NCBI GenBank assembly: GCA_018343915.1
Contig: JABRWF010000005.1
Span: forward strand, 3,383,001-3,447,000
Source of the DNA: Agroathelia rolfsii
Lineage: Eukaryota > Basidiomycota > Agaricomycetes > Amylocorticiales > Amylocorticiaceae
Reading direction: 5' to 3'
DNA length: 64,000 nucleotides
Part shown: positions 1 through 10,719 of the stretch, piece by piece
How positions within the stretch are numbered: the stretch's first letter is position 1
How the letters are laid out: each line of letters starts with the position of its first letter
Position numbers and translations under genes: made by a program
Notes under the pieces: generated by a model
What the model was told of the DNA's origin: nothing
Database searches by the model: none
The model's input: the letters and a program-made list of their open reading frames with translations, nothing else

Positions 1-520
1 TATAATGCACTTCAAACCTGGGCTCATTATCTCTGTGATAGCCAACAAGCGGCAACCCCTCTACCCCTGGTGTTTCCCGTGGACCTTGCTCCGCAACATC
101 TGGTGATCCCGCTACTGTTGAATCGCAGCAGGCCTCCGCCTCCGTCACCTATTCCAACATCAAATACGGTGACATTGGGTCGACTTACACTAGCTCTTCT
201 TCCGGCTCCTCCGGCTCTTCCAGCTCCTCGAGCTCCTCGAGCCACTCCACTACATCGACAAAGACGACCTCTTCCGCAAGCCCTACTGGAAGCGCTGTAG
301 CTGAATACGGTAAGCCGTTAAATACATTATCTCAGAGTCTGACTCTTAATATGAAAAATAAAATAGGCCAATGCGGTGGTATCGGTTACACAGGGTCGAC
401 CACTTGTGCCAGCCCTTACGTCTGCAAGGTTTCTAATGCTGTGAGCAGATACAATTTGCTTGATGACGATCCAGTACTAATCTTCGGAAATAGTACTATT
501 CTCAGTGCTTGCCCGCCTAA
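1..520 (+). CDS. GH7 cellobiohydrolase (Cel7A-like), C-terminal part with CBM1; 5' end outside window
   Basis: Secreted reducing-end cellobiohydrolase that processively cleaves crystalline cellulose. Only the 3' end is here. Bases 1-41 are the tail of an intron ending in TAG. Exons are 42-309, 367-440 and 494-520. The first exon gives the typical end of the GH7 domain ([15 protein letters not shown] preceded by RGPCS), then a linker of about 35 residues rich in Ser, Thr and Gly. The second gives the CBM1 core ([13 protein letters not shown]). A last 27-nt exon supplies YYSQCLPA and the stop, completing the CBM1 cysteine and aromatic pattern. The intron before it has a TACTAAT branch site at about 474-480. 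The catalytic residues lie upstream of the window. Family assignment is firm because the GH7 end, linker and CBM1 occur in the usual order. Confidence 0.9.
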
Positions 521-1325
521 AGAGATTTAGCAGAGAACAACTAGAAAGATTATCGAAGAAAAAGCTAGCAATGAATATATGACTGCCCTTGAACTTGTAC
601 AATACACGCTGAAGTCTAGCAATAAACTTATTTCTTGACAATTGAAAACCACCAGAAAAGTAGCCAAATATTGGGAATAGTTCACGGAAAGCTCCTGAAC
701 AAGATGGTTTATTTAGTTGTAATGGAAACCTGGTGTCGACGAATATTGTTGCCGAGAAAGGGCTTAAGAAAGCCATAATTGATTTTCACATTTATCGTTT
801 TATTTCACTCCTCTTGATGAAATGCAAGCTTATTTTGGATGGCGGCTAAGGTTCTTAATGATATAAAGCAAGTGTTAACGAGTCCCGAGCCATCGAGAAT
901 CGGGGTATGACCGAACGAAGGAGCAGGTGTTATACTAGCTGGAGGAAAAGATGCATTAGAATCGTCAGCTCAAGATAGAGAAGCGCGCTGTTAGACACGG
1001 CCAAGGCAAATTTCATGTATTGTAAGTTGTCAAGGACACTAGAGATAAGCCCCAGGATATCCAAAAGGTGGGTGAAATTCTCGATTTCAGCCTTTTTTTG
1101 AGTCATTTAGCCATAGTATATCGTTTAGTTATCACACTAAAGGTAGAAGTGCAAAGTAAATGGATTAAGAACTACAAATGATATTAGCCATTTGGAAATG
1201 ACGAACGACCGAAAGGGATTACCAAGTGCGTCTGCCCAGACAGAAATATAGTATTTATAATGTATTGAACACTGAAACTATTATAAATGTAAACGAAACA
1301 TGAATAATTTAGTGGAGACATACCA
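521..1325. other. AT-rich intergenic region, no gene seen
   Basis: Gap between two convergent genes (GH7 cellulase and mitochondrial uS8). Frames are short and broken, and a 99-codon frame on the minus strand has no recognisable composition. No tRNA or repeat was recognised. Confidence 0.6.
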
Positions 1326-1790
1326 TCACCGTGCACGACAAACAACCTCTCCACTCAGCCCAAGTTGCAATGCCTCTCTAGCCTCCAGCCATTCATACTC
1401 CTTATTTCTTGTTCGAATGACTGCAACCTCGCCCATGCCTAATGGTCGCACATCCCGTACACTTCGTCCACTACAAAGTCTTCGAATTTCGGACAGGTCC
1501 ATGTGAACACGCTTGCTTGGTTTGCTGATGAGGCTCATATGTGTTAGGACAGGGCGGTCGTCACGGTACTTGAGGTCTGCCCATATGCGACGCTCTGAGG
1601 GGCCGACTTCTAAGAAGCGGGAGGGCGAGGGTGCTTCAATTGTACCACGAGTAAGGTTGGAAATGAAGCCAGCGCGAAGCAGAATGGACAGTACGCCAAG
1701 GTTTTGTGTGGTATGATCAACGCCTAGGCGATAGTGCCTTGCACGAAAGGCATTTTGCATGCGTGCACAGAGGTCAAAGGGCAGCGGCAT
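1326..1790 (-). CDS. MRPS8: mitochondrial small-subunit ribosomal protein uS8m
   Basis: Nuclear-encoded S8 of the mitochondrial 30S-like subunit, which binds the central domain of the small rRNA. The single exon codes for 154 aa, close to the size of fungal mitochondrial S8. It begins with the S8-type N-terminal helix (LCARMQNAFRARH), followed by VLSILLRAGFI, and a beta section with DLKYRDDRPVL and SLISKPSKRVHMD. The C-terminal signature is LGMGEVAVIRTRNKEYEWLE then a Gly-Leu-Gly-Glu-like end (LGLSGEVVCRAR), matching bacterial S8 block for block. No strong presequence is visible, as is common for fungal mitoribosomal proteins. It is convergent with the cellulase gene. Confidence 0.88.
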   Translation of the reverse strand: MPLPFDLCARMQNAFRARHYRLGVDHTTQNLGVLSILLRAGFISNLTRGTIEAPSPSRFLEVGPSERRIWADLKYRDDRPVLTHMSLISKPSKRVHMDLSEIRRLCSGRSVRDVRPLGMGEVAVIRTRNKEYEWLEAREALQLGLSGEVVCRAR

Positions 1791-2080
1791 GTTTGTGAAA
1801 TGTCGTGGGCAGAGACAGGCTGAATGATTCAGTATACAATTCCCTACAGTGAGACGAAGCGTGGTGGCTGTTGGTGGCGGTGGCGGGTAAATGCTTCTAC
1901 AGCCACCTTTAACGGGTTATGCAACGATTCAACTGACATCACCCCCGGGCTACACCAACTATTTCACGTAAAGCCTTGAGGACCTCTTGAGTGCAAGTTC
2001 AATACATATAGTCACGAATGAATACCCCATAAAATACTCAATCATATCTGGATTTCTTGTTTTTTGTTTTTGTTTTACTC

Positions 2081-4890
2081 ATGTCACTTCAAATCTCTCA
2101 TCGCGGTCCCCACTCATCTGAATCTACTAATGCCGTTGTTTATGCTCCTAACACGGACAACTGGCAACCAATCTATCACTTGTCCAACCAAGTTGTTTTA
2201 TATAACCCTCGATCTCATGCACTGTCTATCCGGCACTCGACTCCACCCGCTCCGTCACATTCAGAGGGCTCCTGCCCCTATTGCCATAGGCCTTTCGAAC
2301 AGGATGGTGTGACGTCCTCAAGCGGTCGTAGTCGCGATGAATGGAATAGGGCTGCAAACTACTTCCAGCTCCTCGAAGTGGCGCACGAATCATCCTCACG
2401 GCCAGCGACACCTCCCCTTTCCGAACGTAGCAATGATGATGTACCCGAAGGCAGTGGCAGTAGCTTCCCAAAAAGTGCCATGGCCGATGGATATTTTGAG
2501 GCATTCTTCAGAGAGGCATGCTCTTCTGTGTGTTCTATCATTTGCAAGCTCCTTGCTCAAGTCCATCATGTTTCGGTAGGAATACAAACTTGGGATGGGG
2601 GCTAATGGAAGCGTATTCTTATGCCAGGTTAGTAATTCCCAGATTAGTAACGACCGCGCACCCTGGTCTAAAACCTTTCTTCTGAAAGCATGTCCTGAAT
2701 GGCAACTCGCTGGGTCACTTCGCTGTCAAGAAGATAGCTGTAGGTGAATCCGATTCATATCTCCTTAGTATTCTACGAGAAGTACGACTCTTGGAATCTC
2801 TTCAACACCCCAACATCATCACGTATCACCATGCTTGGCTGGAGTGTTGCCAATTCTCATCTTTTGGGCCAAGAATTCCTACTTTACAGTAGGTAATGAC
2901 GTGACATATTGCTAACAATAGGCTAATGAAGAGCTGTAGCGTATTGATGCAGTGGGCTGAGGGTGGAAGGTCCTATCTCTCTTTTTAGTGGTCTGGTATT
3001 TAGCTGAAGTCACTTGTAGCCTTGACGATTTTATCTCCATGCGGCTCGGGGATGCGCCTTCTACGACACATGCTGTTCCAGCGTCCCACAAGAACCCCCT
3101 CCTAACACCCACGACATCAGCAGCATCACTTCCCGTTTTGTCTTCCTCGCATGATAGCCCCGCAGCCGTCCAAGAAGAGGACGACCCCTATTCTCGCGCA
3201 GCTCGAATCCGTGCCTTCCGTGCTATGCAGCGTGCAGCACCCGAAGATAGGGCGAGCATGAAACGAGATTTTGACTATCGATTTAACGGAAGGTAATGCT
3301 GCTGTAATTTCTGCTGACATCATCTAACGATAGAACCAGGGCATCGGCAGACAACCTGAAGTCTATCCATTTGTTCAGCGCGGAAGAAGTTCACAGTATC
3401 TTCTCGGACGTTGTTGAGGGTCTTTCGTTTTTGGTAAGATGTCTTCGGCATAATTCGCCACTGCTTTACTCATGTATGAGCAATTAGCACAATAAATCCA
3501 TTCTGCATCTAGACTTGAAGGTCAGAGTAATGGGTTACAAGGAACTTCCGTGGTACTTACATACCCGACAGCCTGGGAATGTGTTGTTAACTTGGGATGA
3601 TGGTCGGCTTATGTGGGTTTAACCAATTGCTGGGAATCTTTGAACTTTCACCATATTTTCTCCGTTTAGTCCACGAGCCATGTTGTCTGATTTCGGAACA
3701 TCGCGAGACATGTTGCGTATGTCTCGTCCTCGCTCGGGAAACACTGGGACGTGCGTATCAGTTTACAAATTGCCTGAATACCTTCTAAAATGCGCATAGC
3801 CTAGAATATACGGCTCCCGAAACATTACCCAACCCAGAAACTGGTCTCTTGCAGCAGATCAATTCGAAAGCGGATATGTGGGCTCTGGGCATGATTTTAC
3901 ATAAGATGCTATTCTTCCGATTGCCCTATGCCTTCGCGTCGGAAACCAATGCCGGAACAGAAAACAAGAGAATTGATAGATTGGAGGCTGAAATTTTATC
4001 GTACTCCGGGTGCGTTGCAATCGGAAATATTGAATGAATGATGTTAAGCACTGTTATTTGAATTAGGTTCAAATCAACACAGGCCTTCGCATCTGTCTTC
4101 GAAACGAGGAGACTTCCAGTTGCTTATCTGGTTCTGCTCGAAGGTTTACTTAGTGTTCCCCCTGCTTCAAGGCCTTCATGTGATAGGGTGGCCGGGGCAC
4201 TAAGAGAGGGCAGAGTATGTGACTACTAGTTGGCGGAACAAGTCTATGGTGCTGAAGAGCGTAACCTAGTTAAGCCCATTGTCGGAACACGACATGGCCC
4301 CTAATGCGACAACTTCCTTGATACCTGTGCCTCGGCGACGGAGCAGTAGCCCTATGGATATTATCCATAGTGCCGATATCAAGGAAGCAAATATGCCTAT
4401 GCCTGACGCAACAACTGTTGTGAGGGATAAGTCACCCAAACCTGTCCTGGGGCGGACTCCAACCCAACCTCCATGGCTGCATATCTTCCGTTCGGCTACT
4501 GGTCCCAGAGCCATCAAATCATGTCTACTCGTCGCTAAGGTTTGTTTTTGTGCTTACTCCATGGTCACGGACATCGCATCTAACGACCCCGATTTACCAA
4601 CCCTCACAGATTTTAACAATACCACCATTTTCGGAACACCGCTGGCTTGGAGCCGTTCTAATTTCCTTGGCTGTTGCAGATTCGCTTACTGACAACCTCC
4701 CATCATCTGGTATTTTGGCTATATTGCACATAGGAGCCGTTAAATGGATGTCTTGGAATTGACTCCATTACACGGACTCAACTAATCGTTTTCAGCGTCT
4801 GGATCGCGATCGTTGCTGTCAATCGCCTACCCAGTTGCATCTTTGCTTCTAGTTTTATCTCTTTGTCGTTTAGTGGTGCTAATGAAATGA
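2081..4890 (+). CDS. IKS1: IKS1-like serine/threonine protein kinase with C-terminal membrane segments
   Basis: Putative Ser/Thr kinase of the fungal IKS family. Fourteen exons join in frame to about 691 aa: 2081-2527, 2580-2627, 2689-2888, 2940-2969, 3020-3292, 3334-3433, 3488-3520, 3572-3612, 3670-3750, 3800-4009, 4067-4214, 4270-4539, 4610-4709, 4796-4890. The N-terminus has a CPYC motif (residues 65-68). The kinase starts near residue 151 with a glycine loop (LGMGANGSVFL), the lysine in HFAVKKI, a catalytic loop LHLDLKPGNVLL (HLD rather than HRD), SDFGTSRDM, and an APE motif. A Ser/Pro-rich linker of about 90 aa sits inside the N-lobe/C-lobe region. The last two exons encode hydrophobic stretches (GAVLISLAVA; IAYPVASLLLVLSL), suggesting membrane anchoring. 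I chose ATG 2081 because the upstream open frame has no ATG. The last two splice sites are the least certain. Confidence 0.82.
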
Positions 4891-7643
4891 GCCTCAACTT
4901 CATGACCTTTCCAAATACAACCAGCCGGTTAAGTGCTGCGCATTTCTCTGTGTATTACTGTGAACCAGAGATAAAAATCGCTTTGATCATTCAACGTGTT
5001 CCATCTTACGGCAGGTTTGTTGCGAAAGGTTATTCTGTGCTGGTAATAGACATAGCTCCACGACCCACTAGTATATCATGTGGTTATTGGTATTAAATTA
5101 TCAAAATCGTATAAGCTTCATATTTTGTCCTAGCGTGAGGACAATCAAATTTACTACATGTATATCATTTCCTGATTACGTACTTCCGTATTTAAGCTAC
5201 ATCATACCAGGAATATCCTTTGGGAGTTGTGACTGAAGTAAGCCACTGGATGTCCATATCCCCTTGCAGATTTCGGAACAGTAACTTCTTATGGGTTCTT
5301 AGCGATCACCAAAATCTGATGCACCGTGATTGTTGACATCGTGATGGCGTCAACAGTCGAAAAATTGGACAAATCTCTAATGTACCGTTAAATCTATTTT
5401 TGTATGCACTCATCAGTGGTTGCTTGTTCAGTATGGCTGTGCCTTTCGTAGTACTTACGTATTTCGCTAGATGTCAGTCCGAGGTGCATTAAATTCATCG
5501 GAGCCGGACGGTCCGCACTCTGGCACGCGTAGTTGCAAAAAGATCTTTGTAATTATCTTACCCACTGCCTTCCTGAATAATACCTATATCTTATATTTTT
5601 GCTGACTAGGTGACGCGAACCTGGCTGCAACAGTAACCAATTTCATATGTAACGCCCTTGGTTTAGATGAGTTTCGACTACGCATGCCGGTATCTGGTAG
5701 CTATAATAGTTATCACTGTCAAATTTCTTGGATATATATGCAATCAAGCACGGTGATTCTGAGGGGACCGATCAGCCTTAGACCTGAGAACCGAAACTCA
5801 AGTAAAAACTCAAGAGAAAAGACTATTGATGCCTTCCAGAAAACTGATGCTAATTAGATAAAATCACGCAACAATATCAGTAGCAACAACAAATATCAAC
5901 ATATATGTGTGATATAGACACTAGCTCGAAACTCCCTACCCATTCTAGTGCTTGTTGCTCCCGTCCAGGACTAAAGACACGAGATACCGTGACAGTATCT
6001 GTGTACAGCCTGAGCTATTACGTTATCAGAATACAGATTTGCCGGAGTCGAGCCGACTGGAACCTTGCAAAATAATCTCTGGTAACTGCAACTTGAATCG
6101 AGTCTTAAGTTACACGTATTATTTCTGATCCGGCGGTGTGTCCGAGTTCCTTGAGCCCTAGTTAGTTCTATACATGTTTGTCAACATCTTAGCAAAAGAC
6201 TTGAATTTCCGCAAAGTCAAATCATCAATGAACAACGGAAATATTCGTGGACACTCAGAGTTGATGGCGACCGACCTCGTGGTTTGAAAATATCGCAAAC
6301 GAACATATAGAGCGCATCACTGACAAGGAGTGCACACACTCCTTTGAAATGCTTGCAAGAGCTTGTAAGTCAAATAACGGTTTTAATCGCAAGTTTTACT
6401 GAAGCTGAGGCCGTCAAAGCCTTCGACCCTTCGGGATTTAAGTTACACTTATACCTAACATACTCTAAAGCCTTGATAAATTTTTGTTCATAATTCCAAT
6501 TGGTCGTGAAGCGGTTAAAATAATGTTCATTGGTCGCTCTCCGAAAGATACAATGACACGCAAGCCCACCAAACATATTCGTGCCATGAAGAATAACCAC
6601 TGTGCTTAGATTCATCAAGGCACCGTCCTCACCCTACTAGGGCTGAACACTAGCTGATAAAGCAGCTCGGGCATCGGTATCTACCACAAAACGTGCAATG
6701 TTGCCGAAGGCATAGCAGATGTATCAAACATCTAATCGTGTTTAAAACTTACTGGATGGAAATAATTGGGCCACTGTGACCCCCGTCCAACGTGTCCATC
6801 ATTTTTTTTTATCTTAATCTATATCGCACTCTATAGCCGGAGATCGATTTACACTGCCTGTGGACGTTCAGATGGACTCGGAGTTTGATCGCTTGATTCA
6901 TACTCAAACTGGTGCTAAGTAGATGTCAATGATCCATGTTTTCGAATTCAATGGCCCGAGTCATCAGCGCTTCAGCGACTCCAATTGCTACGGTCAGTAT
7001 CAGCGCCCGGGCCGACTTGGCCCAGGAATACTTGAAACTGCCACAGCTGAAGCTCCGCTGAGGAGTCTTTGACTTAAATCAGTCCTTTGCAGGAAATGCA
7101 TAAAGCCATTTTGATAACTAAGCTGCAAGCAGCTTGTAATCATAAAGAGGCTTGCGTGAACTTGAAGTTGATGTAGCGGTAGGGCCGGCCCGCCGGAAGC
7201 TTTTATGTCCACAGTTGTCACGAGCCTAACGAGCCCGACGGGCGCGGCGCCTCCTCCATGGATTGTTCCAGGATTGTTCTATCATACATAAGACTGTCCT
7301 CGGTCAATGTTTGTTCTTTGTGCTGAGATACTAGCCGCGAGCACTACAAGGTTGTGATAAGCGTTCTCAGGGTCTGATTGAAATCACCTGATTGACAGAG
7401 GTTCAAACAGCGCTATTATTCTGCGTGACTGCCTCTATTTTTCCTTGACCGAGCTAAGAAATCTAATTTTGTAATTTGGCTTATACATGTCACCCGGGGT
7501 CGGGTGACTATGCCGTTGGAGTCTAGGGCCCCCGGATGACTGCCCTTCTAAGCAAGGACTACTGTGGCAACCACATAAAGACGCCATTCCGACCCGACCG
7601 GCCAAATCTGGTACTTGATAACTTACATCGCTATCTGCACAAC
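4891..7643. other. 2.7-kb gene-free region
   Basis: All six frames are short. No domain, tRNA, rRNA or clear repeat was recognised. Composition is AT-rich and similar to other intergenic DNA here. Frames at 6370-6618 (-) and 7000-7221 (-) look like chance. Confidence 0.5.
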
Positions 7644-8805
7644 ATGGCTGCCCTACCGACAGTGAAGCTGAGCGACGGAAACTCTATCCCATGGGTCAGT
7701 TGCGATCATCATTCTCATCTATAAAGGCGAGTTCACGAAATAAGATGATTAGATATTCTTCGGATGTGGGACAGCGCTTTTCTCAAAGGATTCTGCATCA
7801 GCAGCAGAAGTTGCAATTAAGAATGGCATGACTGCTATTGACTCTGCTCAACTGTATGGAAATGAGGCGTCCACTGGGAAAGGTATTACTGCTGCGGGTG
7901 TTCCAAGATCTTCTCTGTATATCACCACAAAGTTGGGCAAACCGGTCGAAGGCCAGACACCTGTGTCTTTGCTAAGGGAGTCACTTAAAAATTTGCAAGG
8001 TAAACGAACGCTTGATGTGGTTTGCAATAATAGCTTTCTAAATTTCTTTGGCGATCAAAGTCGATTATGTCGACATGTATTTGATACATACTCCCCTTTT
8101 CTATCAAACGGAAGAGACCGTCAAAGCGGCCTGGAAGGGCCTTGAAGAGGCTCATCAGCTCGGTTTAACTAAATCTATCGGTGTGAGCAACTTCAACATC
8201 AAGCAGCTGCAATGGGTGCTCGAAATTGCCACTATTCCACCTACTCTCAATCAGGTTAGTTGAACAGCATGGTTCCATCTAAAGCTCTGCATGTTGATAT
8301 GCCTTACAGATCGAGTTCCATCCTTATGTGCTGAAGAAGTCTCACGATCTGCTTGCATTGCATAAATCCAATGGTATTGTTACTCAATCATATGCTGGAC
8401 TTACACCTCTTTTCCGTGTCGAGAATGGGCCCATAAATGGCATCTTGGAGTCTATTCGTGCTCGTGTAGAGAAGGATTACGGTAAACCGGTGACAGCCGG
8501 ACAGATCCTCACGAAATGGCAACTTCAGCGGGACATCATCTTGGTCACGTTCGTAATATTACTTCTTTTAAAGCTAAATCCCTTCTTATGTGTTATCTTC
8601 ACTTGTAGAACTACCTCCAAACCAGAGCGCATGGCAGAGGTTCTTGCTGTCCCATCGCTGCCAAATCTCACTGACAAGGAAATCTCCGACCTTGAAGCTG
8701 CCTCAGAGACCCACTATCAACGATTCTTCGTAAGTCTTAATTAGAATCGACTACGGCCATTTCCTTATAATTACCTTTTTACAGCACAAAGAGATCTTTG
8801 ATTAA
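7644..8805 (+). CDS. aldo/keto reductase, NADPH-dependent
   Basis: Cytosolic AKR-fold oxidoreductase of 290 aa that reduces aldehydes or ketones. Exons 7644-7694, 7753-7999, 8061-8254, 8310-8548, 8609-8729 and 8785-8805 sum in frame to 873 nt. The catalytic tetrad is visible: Asp and Tyr in AIDSAQLYGNE, Lys in TTKLGK, His in YLIHTP. GVSNFNIKQLQ and QIEFHPYV are standard barrel strands. The C-terminus retains a cofactor-binding segment (TTSKPERMAEVL), although the usual IPKS wording before it is altered to LVTTTSKPERM. The length is a little short for the family. The substrate cannot be told from sequence. The ATG context is NNAACATGG. No neighbour is close enough to suggest co-regulation. Confidence 0.9.
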
Positions 8806-9368
8806 GAGAAAGAAAGATAGTAGAATAGTGCAGACTCGGATGCCAGTGTGCCTGTATTTTGATATCAAATAGCGAAATATCTCAATGTAAATCATTCTCT
8901 GAACGTAAATCTCAACTGGCGAAACACAACAATTAATGATTATATTTCATGGAAGCATTACACCGGTCTCGACGATGTTAGAACTTTTTTAAAACGGGCT
9001 AAGGGACATCATGCTTGAATCCGAGCCGTCACGTGCATTTGTTTTCTAGGTAGCTAGGCCCCCATATTGGATGAAATTAGAACACACAAATCACCCCGGT
9101 TCTAATGCAGTCCATCAGTAAGTTATGGTAGTAATCTACACGTACACAATAAACCGATTTGGACTGTTACTGGGTGGTAGTCAATACTGACCACTGGCTC
9201 CGTGACTGTTGTTGTCGTATCACGGTTTCGATAAACGGACTCCATTCAAAATGATAAGATTGCATGGCAGTAGTGCCGGTGGTCCCTTTGGCTCAGGCTT
9301 TTACAAACTTGACAAGACGCGAGACACGTTATCACACAAACATCACGACAAATAGGGCGATCGTCAGC
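8806..9368. other. intergenic, nothing recognised
   Basis: AT-rich sequence between the AKR gene and the left edge of duplicated segment copy 1. No coding frame of note. Confidence 0.5.
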
Positions 9369-10662
9369 TAGTGCACGTGACTACTGCCAGTCACATGTAT
9401 CAGCTTTTTCTTACAGTAGCACGTGAGCAGGCTTGGTCATACTGTTGCCAAAACAATTTGTAATAAACGATCCTGACTGAATGGGATCACGTTCATGATT
9501 AGACAGGCACAAGTCGCCCGAGGCAGTCCTGGGGATCCGGAGGTCTTCAGTTCTATTTATGTACGCACCGTACTTGAAATCGGAAATCTCTTCGAACAGT
9601 CACGTCATGTAGCGGCTTATGTATTCCCATCAGTTGGTTCGGTTTCCGTATCCCGGACTTTAGGATGCACTGATACGCATCATATTCGAGTAGTGGAGCC
9701 TAGGTTCAGTAGAGGCCTCTGACAGTAAAATGATCGTTTCTAACATAGATCATTCCAATGTTTTGTCCGGTCAGATTCCTAATTTCATCCCCATTGCTAG
9801 GGGCTTGTGCATGGATATCATTCTACTTGTTCCCCGGTTTTTGGTTAGTAGCGGATTACCTGGAACTATTGACATACTGGCACTGTCGCACGTTGTACAG
9901 TAATATTGGTGGTGGCCTTTTGATTCTCAGGCCTCAAGCGTCCCTATCCTTACGTTCTCAGTTGGCGAATTGGTCCGTCGGCTAGTGGACTCGATGCCAT
10001 TCCATGGAATGACTTTGCTCTCTTGTGTCTTGCCGTATGCTGTGTCTGTGGTTACTGATGTATTGATAGACAGCTGGAACAACTAACGTACATGTTATGA
10101 ATCGGAACCAGCTCAGCGGTCAAAAAAAGAAGCATCACCTCCGGGCACAACTATCGGTGTCAATACAAAGGTGCATTCCTTGCAAAGTGGTTGAAACGCT
10201 TCCTTTACAACGCTTCATTCCTATCTCACCTGAGATCGCTTACGCTTCGTGAGACAAGATGATGGTCCCGTAGCTCTTTATTTTTGTCTTGATCTCTAGC
10301 GCACACATCCTGGGCCTCATATGACTGCTAATTAGACTATATGCCGAAGGGGTTATCAGCCGTCGGGTTCTAACGTGTACCGTCCAGGATATATTTGCAG
10401 GTACTAGGCATGTAAATCGCGGATTATTACCGTACCAAGTCCATGAGACCTTCGCTTTCGTTTTGTCAGACACCGGTGTGGTCACGTTTCCTCTATGTTA
10501 ATCTTTTGATCACATTTTGCATCAGTCATCCTGAGTACGTGAGGAATGTAGCCTAACTACGTTTTTTTTTTTGACCAAAATGATCTCTCCGGAATCAGTC
10601 CACCTGCAATATTTGGGAGCATGATGTGACTTGGTATCATGAAAGAGGCCCCCGCCAAGTGA

Positions 10663-10670
10663 TATAAAGG
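10663..10670 (+). promoter_or_regulatory. TATA box of FAD oxidase gene 1
   Basis: TATAAAGG about 50 bp before the ATG. The same octamer is kept at the same distance in copy 2 within an otherwise diverged flank. Confidence 0.6.
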
Positions 10671-10719
10671 CAAGCAGCTTCATTCAACCCATTATTCAGA
10701 ATCAACACCCATCGTTCCC

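Noticed and set aside
477..776. 99-codon frame on the minus strand overlapping the cellulase end
   Set aside because: It overlaps the terminal exon of the cellulase and has no family features.
2057..2080. N-terminal extension of the IKS1-like kinase
   Set aside because: The extension begins with TTG, not ATG; the first ATG in frame is 2081.
9495..9722. 75-codon frame upstream of oxidase gene 1
   Set aside because: The homologous DNA in copy 2 does not keep the frame, so it is not coding.
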